From Planctomycetota bacterium (GTDB lineage Bacteria; Planctomycetota; UBA11346): a DNA stretch of 7,599 bases. The DNA is taken from assembly GCA_024641365.1 (NCBI GenBank), contig JAHEDF010000175.1, positions 1-7,599 of the forward strand. The letters are read 5' to 3'. The notes below the pieces were generated by a model. That model did no database searches and was not told the DNA's origin. It was given only the letters and a program-made list of their open reading frames with translations. A program made the translations under genes and the position numbers. This document shows positions 1 to 4,668 of the stretch, piece by piece (position 1 is the stretch's first letter; each line of letters begins with the position of its first letter).

Positions 1-1215
1 CCATGCATCACTACGTGTTCCACCACCAGTGACAGTTGCTTCTTTTACCTGTGTTCCAGCAGCACGAATTAATCGCAAAGACTCTGACAAGCCGAAACTG
101 ATTCCTTCTAATACTGCGCGCGTCATGTAGGCACGATTATGTAAGCGAGTTAATCCAATAAATGCACCACGTGCTTGTGCATCACATAACGGTGTGCGCT
201 CACCGGTTAAATACGGTAAAAAGGTTAACCCTTCCGAACCAATTGGAACGGTGGTTACTTCGCTACATAATTTTCCAAAGTCGACGCCTGGCGCACAGGT
301 ATCACGATACCACTGCAATGAACCGGCCGCTGATAACATGACACCCATTTGATGCCACGTTTCAGGAATGGCGTGACAAAAAGTATGTAAGCGGCCATCT
401 TTTTCTGGGCTATATCCTTTGGTCGTGGTAAATACCACGCCTGAAGTCCCCAGCGCAATCGTCGTTTGTCCAGGCAATACGCTACCTGCACCAACAGCAC
501 CTGCCGCCTGATCGCCAGCGCCGCCAACAACTGGTACGCCAGCGGGGATTCCTAATATTTTTGCGGCATCCGCATGAACGGTGCCACTAATTTCAGTGCC
601 TTCAATTAATCGCCCTAAATAACTTTCATTAATATTACAAACTGCCAACATTTTCTTTGACCATCGGCGCTTGGCGACATCCATTAATAACATACCCGCA
701 CCATCAGACATTTCGGCGACTTTGTCACCCGTTAATAAAAAACGTAAATAATCTTTTGGCAATAAAACTGTTCGTACTTGCTTCCAAATTTTTGGTTCAT
801 GCCGTTGCACCCATAATAGTTTTGGTGCGGTAAAACCTACTAAAGCACGGTTACCTGTTTCTTTTATGACACCTGGGAATTTTTTATGAATTAAATCACA
901 TTCTTCCTGACAGCGGCCATCATTCCATAATATAGCTGGACGTAAGACTTTATTATTTGCATCTAACAATGTCGCACCGTGCATTTGTCCACCAATACCA
1001 ATGCCTTCAATTTGTTCTTTGGGGCACTTTTTGACTACTGCTTTTACGGATTTTACTAAACCCTCCCACCAGTGCTTGGGATCTTGCTCACTCCAAAGTG
1101 GTCGGGGCGTCGATAAAGGATATTCTGCTGTTGCCGATGCTAATATTTTTCCGTTTCGCGCTACTAAAACTGTTTTGCAACCTGATGTGCCTAAATCGAT
1201 ACCAAGGACTGCCAT
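1..1215 (-). CDS. xylB: Xylulokinase, C-terminus cut by window edge
   Basis: Xylulokinase (FGGY carbohydrate kinase family) transfers the ATP gamma-phosphate to D-xylulose, giving D-xylulose 5-phosphate in the cytoplasm. The reverse strand is open without a stop for 405 codons from the ATG at 1215 to the left edge. The E. coli enzyme has about 484 residues, so roughly 80 C-terminal residues lie outside. Visible landmarks are the N-terminal phosphate-binding segment IDLGTSG (residues 5-11), the substrate-contacting GGQMHGATLL (Met78-His79-Gly80), RPAILWNDGR, FTAPKLLWVQRHEP, LLPKDYLR, the GAGDQAAGAVG segment whose Asp235 aligns with the E. coli catalytic Asp233, LGTSGV, FLPYLTGERTP, and the start of the GGGTRSDAW ATP-side motif at the edge. 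An AGGA Shine-Dalgarno lies 7 nt before the start. It follows ppa by 28 bp on the same strand, so co-transcription is likely. No frameshift was seen when most of the frame was translated codon by codon. Confidence 0.96.
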   Translation of the reverse strand, partial: MAVLGIDLGTSGCKTVLVARNGKILASATAEYPLSTPRPLWSEQDPKHWWEGLVKSVKAVVKKCPKEQIEGIGIGGQMHGATLLDANNKVLRPAILWNDGRCQEECDLIHKKFPGVIKETGNRALVGFTAPKLLWVQRHEPKIWKQVRTVLLPKDYLRFLLTGDKVAEMSDGAGMLLMDVAKRRWSKKMLAVCNINESYLGRLIEGTEISGTVHADAAKILGIPAGVPVVGGAGDQAAGAVGAGSVLPGQTTIALGTSGVVFTTTKGYSPEKDGRLHTFCHAIPETWHQMGVMLSAAGSLQWYRDTCAPGVDFGKLCSEVTTVPIGSEGLTFLPYLTGERTPLCDAQARGAFIGLTRLHNRAYMTRAVLEGISFGLSESLRLIRAAGTQVKEATVTGGGTRSDAW

Positions 1216-1243
1216 GGGGTATTCCTAACAAACGCCACCTGTA

Positions 1244-1918
1244 TTAGTGGATCGGCGGATTGTTTTGTTTGGCAATTTTCACCGTCAATGGGTCTTTACT
1301 GGAATTCTTTAGTTTGCGTGCCGCTAACAAGCGCTTGGCTTCTTTGGATTTTCGTCCTTTTGGTGTCAATTCATCCCACCGATCAATGAAGCCATCTTTC
1401 AGATCTTTATAGCGTTGTATCGAATCGATAATGACTTGATGTGCCACTAAGCGATCTTCCCAACCATAAGTATCTGATTTTTTTCCTTCTAAATCTTTAT
1501 AAATATTAAAGAAATAGTCGACTTCTGCTAAGTAATGACTGGCCAAGTGTTGTAAGCCATGAACTTCGCGCATGCGCGGGTCGCTCACCGGAACTGCTAA
1601 AATTTTGTGATCTAACCCTTTATCATCACGCATAATTAAAACGCCAAGCGGGCGCACTTCAATTAAACAACCCGTGAATGTAGGGTGCTCTACAATGACA
1701 ACCACATCTAACGGGTCACCATCTTCCGCATGTGTTTGTGGAATAAAGCCATACGCACCGGGATAATGGACTGGGCTATAAAGGGTACGATCCAATTTAA
1801 AGACATTCATCTCTTTATCATATTCGTACTTATTCGATGATCCTTTTGGAATTTCGATGACAGCGTTAATAACGTTGGGAATGTCGGATCCCGTTGGGAG
1901 TTCCATGTAGTTGGCCAT
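1244..1918 (-). CDS. ppa: Family I inorganic pyrophosphatase with basic C-terminal tail
   Basis: Soluble inorganic diphosphatase hydrolyses pyrophosphate to two phosphates with Mg2+, pulling biosynthetic reactions forward in the cytoplasm. The product has 224 residues. By alignment to E. coli PPase from memory, the whole active site is present: Glu22, Lys30, Glu32, Arg44, Tyr56, the signature EDGDPLDVVV with Asp66, Asp68 and Asp71, then Asp98, Asp103, Lys105, and Tyr140-Lys141. E. coli PPase has about 176 residues; here about 45 extra residues (roughly 180-224) form a Lys/Arg-rich tail of unknown role. The ATG at 1918 was chosen because the family's N-terminus starts here and a GAGGA lies just upstream (short 3-nt spacing). 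The frame stays open back to 2269, but that part is antisense to xylA and unlike PPase. It is divergent from xylA and 28 bp upstream of xylB. Its position in a xylose locus is unusual. Confidence 0.96.
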   Translation of the reverse strand: MANYMELPTGSDIPNVINAVIEIPKGSSNKYEYDKEMNVFKLDRTLYSPVHYPGAYGFIPQTHAEDGDPLDVVVIVEHPTFTGCLIEVRPLGVLIMRDDKGLDHKILAVPVSDPRMREVHGLQHLASHYLAEVDYFFNIYKDLEGKKSDTYGWEDRLVAHQVIIDSIQRYKDLKDGFIDRWDELTPKGRKSKEAKRLLAARKLKNSSKDPLTVKIAKQNNPPIH

Positions 1919-2107
1919 AAGTCCTCGTGGTGTAGGGGCCAGACCGTAGCTACCAGTGGTCAAACCGCAACCATGCGGCCAGAAGTCAATAATAGCCAAA
2001 AATTCGTGAAATACACTGAATGAAAGCGGTTCCACAAATTGCTTGGCTTTCAAAAATTGCGCATAACATGCCAGCATCAACCCCACCAGAACGCTTTCGG
2101 AGCCCGC
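1919..2107. promoter_or_regulatory. Divergent ppa-xylB / xylA control region
   Basis: These 189 bp separate the two divergent units and should carry both promoters. For ppa, the minus strand has TATTAT (1989-1994), a good -10, but no convincing -35 at 16-18 bp. For xylA, only weak candidates are seen: TTGGCT (2043-2048) with TAACAT (2064-2069) at a short 15-bp spacing. Possible regulator sites are three related 10-mers, CAAAAATTCG (1997), CACAAATTGC (2033) and CAAAAATTGC (2051), starting 36 and 18 bp apart, and the inverted pair GAAAGCG (2022-2028) and CGCTTTC (2092-2098). The ppa-side leader also holds small palindromes: CCGCA-ACCA-TGCGG (1965-1978), ACCAGTGGT (1952-1960) and GTAGCTAC (1946-1953). 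The role as control region is secure from gene orientation; the individual sites are inference. Confidence 0.6.
2099..2102 (+). promoter_or_regulatory. Shine-Dalgarno of xylA
   Basis: GGAG lies 5 nt before the ATG at 2108. This site decides the start: an in-frame ATG at 2039 would add 23 residues with no counterpart in xylose isomerases and would begin inside the promoter region. Confidence 0.7.
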
Positions 2108-3436
2108 ATGGCCAAGACTTTGACCACTTACTTCAAAAATATCCCAAATATCCGTTATGAAGGTGCCAATTCGGATAATCCTTTTGCTTATAAATACTAC
2201 GATGCCAAGGCTAAAATTCTTGGCAAACCAATGAAAGATTGGATGCGCAATGCGGTTTGTTATTGGCACACATTTCGTGGTACTGCATTAGATATTTTTG
2301 GGCCAGGCACCTTGGTCCGTCCATGGGAAGATGGCACTAATTCATTAGATATGGCTTTAAAGCGCACCGAAGTGGTGTTCGATTTTATTAGTAAGTTAGG
2401 CGTTGAATATTACTGCTTCCATGACCGCGATGTTGCACCTGAAGGGAAAGATCTGACGGAAACCAATAGTAATTTATGGGCGGTTGCTGAAAAATTTAAA
2501 AAGCTGCAAAAAGATACTGGCATAAAATTATTGTGGGGCACGGCAAATATGTTTAGCCACCCACGTTTCAGCCAGGGCGCTTCCACCAGCCCAAATGCTG
2601 ACGTATTTGCTTATTGCGCTAACTCAGTCAAAGAAATGTTAGATGTCAGTAAATTTTTAGGTGGTGAAAATTATGTGTTTTGGGGTGGCCGTGAAGGTTA
2701 CAACAGCCTGCTCAACACCAACATGGGCCGTGAAGCTGATCATGCTGCTAAATTCTTTCACATGGCAGTCGATTACGCCAAGAAAATTGGCTACAAAGGC
2801 CAATTTTTAATCGAGCCAAAAGCCTGTGAGCCAACCAAACATCAATATGATTTCGACTCAGCAACTGTACTTGGTTTTCTTCGTAAATATGGCTTAGAAA
2901 AGCATTTTAAAATTAATGTAGAGCAAAATCATGCCACTTTAGCAGGCCATGATTTCTGTCATGAATTAGCTGTTTGTGATGCCAACAATGCGTTGGGTTC
3001 TATCGACTCGAATCGCGGCGACGTCATGAATGGTTGGGATACTGATCAGTTCCCTGATGATTATCGCGAATGCGCACAAGCGTGGACCATTATTCTCAGT
3101 AAGAAAAATGGTCTCGGTACTGGTGGCTTAAACTATGATGCCAAAGTGCGCCGCGATAGTTACGACGTTGAAGATATGTTTTACTCGCACATTTGCGGCA
3201 TAGATACATGGGCACGCGGCTTACGTATTGCTGAAAAAATTATTAAAGACGGCAAACTTAGTAAATTTGTCAAAGAGCGTTATAGTAGCTATGACAAAGG
3301 TATTGGCAAAACCATTGAAAGTGGAAAAGCCAATTTTCAATCATTACAAAAATACATTTTACAAAAAGGCGAAGCAGAACCCAACAAGTCTGCCCGTCAG
3401 GAGTACCTTGAAAATCTGATTAATTCATATTGCTAA
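2108..3436 (+). CDS. xylA: Xylose isomerase
   Basis: Xylose isomerase interconverts D-xylose and D-xylulose (and glucose/fructose more weakly) by a metal-assisted hydride shift in a cytoplasmic TIM-barrel tetramer. The product has 442 residues, the usual length (E. coli has 440). The second family signature [10 protein letters not shown] holds the catalytic His105. Metal ligands are all recognisable: Glu236 in LIEPKA, Glu272 and His275 in [11 protein letters not shown], Asp300 in GSIDSNRGD, Asp311 and Asp313 in GWDTDQFP, and Asp343 in LNYDAKVRR. Lys238, CYWHTF (51-56) and FWGGREGY (191-198) are also intact, as is the C-terminal [11 protein letters not shown]. One oddity is Ala239 where the first family signature has Pro (EPKP). 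The start at ATG 2108 is supported by GGAG 5 nt upstream. It is divergent from ppa-xylB and followed after 68 bp by a regulator on the same strand, with a hairpin between them. An active enzyme is expected. Confidence 0.97.
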   Translation: MAKTLTTYFKNIPNIRYEGANSDNPFAYKYYDAKAKILGKPMKDWMRNAVCYWHTFRGTALDIFGPGTLVRPWEDGTNSLDMALKRTEVVFDFISKLGVEYYCFHDRDVAPEGKDLTETNSNLWAVAEKFKKLQKDTGIKLLWGTANMFSHPRFSQGASTSPNADVFAYCANSVKEMLDVSKFLGGENYVFWGGREGYNSLLNTNMGREADHAAKFFHMAVDYAKKIGYKGQFLIEPKACEPTKHQYDFDSATVLGFLRKYGLEKHFKINVEQNHATLAGHDFCHELAVCDANNALGSIDSNRGDVMNGWDTDQFPDDYRECAQAWTIILSKKNGLGTGGLNYDAKVRRDSYDVEDMFYSHICGIDTWARGLRIAEKIIKDGKLSKFVKERYSSYDKGIGKTIESGKANFQSLQKYILQKGEAEPNKSARQEYLENLINSYC

Positions 3437-3443
3437 CCGATGA

Positions 3444-3482
3444 GGACACTCATTGCTCATTAAAATTGTGTAATGAGTGTCC
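3444..3482 (+). other. Perfect 11-bp stem-loop between xylA and the regulator gene
   Basis: GGACACTCATT (3444-3454) is a perfect inverted copy of AATGAGTGTCC (3472-3482) around a 17-nt loop. Inside it, CTCATTA (3456-3462) can pair instead with TAATGAG (3471-3477) around an 8-nt loop, because CTCATT occurs twice in tandem on the left side. The two folds are mutually exclusive. No T-run follows, so it is not a standard intrinsic terminator. It begins 8 nt after the xylA stop and ends 22 nt before the preferred regulator start. It could protect the xylA message 3' end, attenuate read-through, or be an operator for a dimeric protein; the sequence does not decide between these. Confidence 0.7.
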
Positions 3483-3493
3483 CGCATCCATGA

Positions 3494-3498
3494 AAGGG
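3494..3498 (+). promoter_or_regulatory. Shine-Dalgarno-like site of the AraC-type regulator
   Basis: AAGGG stands 6 nt before the ATG at 3505 and is the reason for preferring that start. The in-frame ATG at 3490 and the TTG at 3430 (which overlaps the xylA stop) have no such site before them. Confidence 0.5.
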
Positions 3499-3504
3499 TT
3501 CCCC

Positions 3505-4380
3505 ATGTTGATGTCCTTACCACTCTTAGAACAACCGAGGCCGCAAATGGATGCGACAATCCCTCCTCTCGTTGGTGGAACCACCATGGTACCACGGGAT
3601 ATTCACTGCCGTTTGTTGTACACGGGATTTACCACCGTGACGCCAGATTCATGGGCACATTCCCTGTGTAATCCGTATTGGCGCTTATATCAAAATCTGG
3701 ATGATGGTGCATCTATTGTTTCCCCCGACGGGGAATTTCATATTCCCGCTCGTCAAATTGCATTAATTCCAGCGTGGGGGCGATTTCAAAGCCGTTGTAT
3801 TCAACCGGTTCGCCATTTTTACATTCACTTTGATCCGCAAGGTTTAAGTGGTGACTGGGAACGTGAACATTTTACCAAACCAATTATTCTCCCATCCGAC
3901 CCGCTCAGTGAAAATTTCGCACTCTCACTACATGCTCGCGATGAACAGTCATTATTGTGGCGTTCACGGATTCAACATTTAGTACTTGGATCGTTAGTAA
4001 AAGCATTGGAATTATTGCCGCAAGGTGTGCTAGATCGCTTTGACCAACAAGTTGCCGGCCGCGATCCTGTTGCTCCAGCCTTGCGTCATATTGAAGGTAA
4101 TTTGCACGATAAATTACCTGTGCCGACTTTAGCTAATTTATGTAATTTAAGTGTCGATCATTTCAGCCGCGTTTTCCGTCAATTACTGGGACAAACCCCA
4201 ACGCGTTATATTCAAGAACGACGTGTTGCTGTTTCTGCAGAACGCCTTGTCAGCACCAATGACGACATTACACAAATTGCGGCCGAAACAGGTTTCGCAA
4301 ATCGTTATCATTTCACCCGCGTGTTTGCACAACGCATGGGTGTTCCCCCTGCCACCTATCGGCGCACAGGTCGCATCTAA
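3505..4380 (+). CDS. AraC/XylS-family transcriptional regulator, probable xylose-locus regulator
   Basis: A 291-residue DNA-binding regulator. The last ~100 residues are a classic AraC-type double helix-turn-helix: first HTH around 206-229 (LPVPTLANLCNLSVDHFSRVFRQLLG region), linker QTPTRYIQERRV, second HTH around 255-277 with the diagnostic DITQIAAETGFANRYHFTRVF, then GVPPATYRR. The N-terminal ~130 residues look like a cupin-type ligand-binding domain; HIPARQIALIPAWGRFQSRC (79-98) and RHFYIHFDPQG (103-113) fit its beta-strand pattern. E. coli XylR is about 390 residues with a LacI-like sugar-binding domain, so this is a different architecture and xylR is not assigned. Position directly after xylA suggests it senses xylose or a related sugar and acts on the divergent region at 1919-2107; this is inference. 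ATG 3505 was chosen for its AAGGG; 3490, 3511 and 3547 are alternatives. A clear terminator follows. Confidence 0.92.
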   Translation: MLMSLPLLEQPRPQMDATIPPLVGGTTMVPRDIHCRLLYTGFTTVTPDSWAHSLCNPYWRLYQNLDDGASIVSPDGEFHIPARQIALIPAWGRFQSRCIQPVRHFYIHFDPQGLSGDWEREHFTKPIILPSDPLSENFALSLHARDEQSLLWRSRIQHLVLGSLVKALELLPQGVLDRFDQQVAGRDPVAPALRHIEGNLHDKLPVPTLANLCNLSVDHFSRVFRQLLGQTPTRYIQERRVAVSAERLVSTNDDITQIAAETGFANRYHFTRVFAQRMGVPPATYRRTGRI

Positions 4381-4460
4381 TTGATTGAGATTATTCGTCC
4401 ACACTGTCATTGGCGGGACATGAATGGCTGCATAAGCATATTTTGTTGATATATCCAAAA

Positions 4461-4495
4461 AATCGTGCGGTATCTACCCCGCACGATTCTTTTTT
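4461..4495 (+). terminator. Rho-independent terminator after the regulator gene
   Basis: A 10-bp perfect GC-rich stem, AATCGTGCGG (4461-4470) with CCGCACGATT (4479-4488), closes an 8-nt loop and is followed by C and six T (4490-4495). It lies about 80 nt after the regulator stop and should end the xylA-regulator transcription unit. A run of six A reading into the left arm (4457-4462) means it could in principle also act on the opposite strand, but no gene in the window needs that. Confidence 0.93.
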
Positions 4496-4596
4496 GTATA
4501 AGATGATCGCAAATGACGATGTAAATTAGCTTAATGAGAATTACTGTCCTCGTAAATAGCCATAAAGATGAATATAAGAAATGACCATCTAAAATA

Positions 4597-4609
4597 GTGA
4601 TTTAATCAC
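4597..4609. promoter_or_regulatory. Perfect 13-bp palindrome upstream of the exported glycosidase-like gene
   Basis: GTGATT-T-AATCAC is a perfect inverted repeat with a single central base, in an AT-rich promoter-like stretch after the terminator at 4461-4495. It resembles a CRP/FNR-family site (GTGA...TCAC), but the spacing between the GTGA and TCAC cores is 5 rather than the usual 6 bp. It lies two bases before the ATG at 4612 and 59 before the ATG at 4669. Possible -10 hexamers nearby are TATAAG (4573-4578) and TAAAAT (4590-4595), neither with a good -35. An operator role is inferred only from symmetry and position. Confidence 0.45.
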
Positions 4610-4668
4610 ACATGTCTATTTCAAACCACGTCTTTTCACTCTTAGTCACCAACGGTTTAAATACTGTT

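Noticed and set aside
255..530. Open frame inside xylB on the same strand in another phase
   Set aside because: Low-complexity product with no recognisable domain; xylB is intact through this region in its own frame.
2039..2107. Upstream ATG extending xylA by 23 residues
   Set aside because: The added residues do not resemble any xylose isomerase, and GGAG before ATG 2108 marks the usual start.
1919..2269. N-terminal extension of the pyrophosphatase frame by 117 residues up to 2269
   Set aside because: It is antisense to xylA and the promoter region, has no PPase similarity, and the family N-terminus with a GAGGA begins at 1918.
3444..3482. Hairpin after xylA as an intrinsic terminator
   Set aside because: No T-run follows; the sequence after the stem is CGCATCCATGAAA. 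It was kept only as a stem-loop of unknown role.
3430..3504. TTG start of the regulator overlapping the xylA stop
   Set aside because: It would translate through the 3444-3482 hairpin, has no ribosome-binding site, and the extra residues look non-domain-like; ATG 3505 has AAGGG.
3478..4420. TGTCCCGC (3478-3485) and its inverted copy GCGGGACA (4413-4420) flanking the regulator gene as possible mobile-element ends
   Set aside because: Only 8 bp, no target duplication, no transposase, and the enclosed gene fits the locus; most likely chance.
4511..4589. Near-repeat AAATGACGATG / AAATGACCATC
   Set aside because: Nine of eleven matches, 68 bp apart in AT-rich DNA is too weak to support a site.
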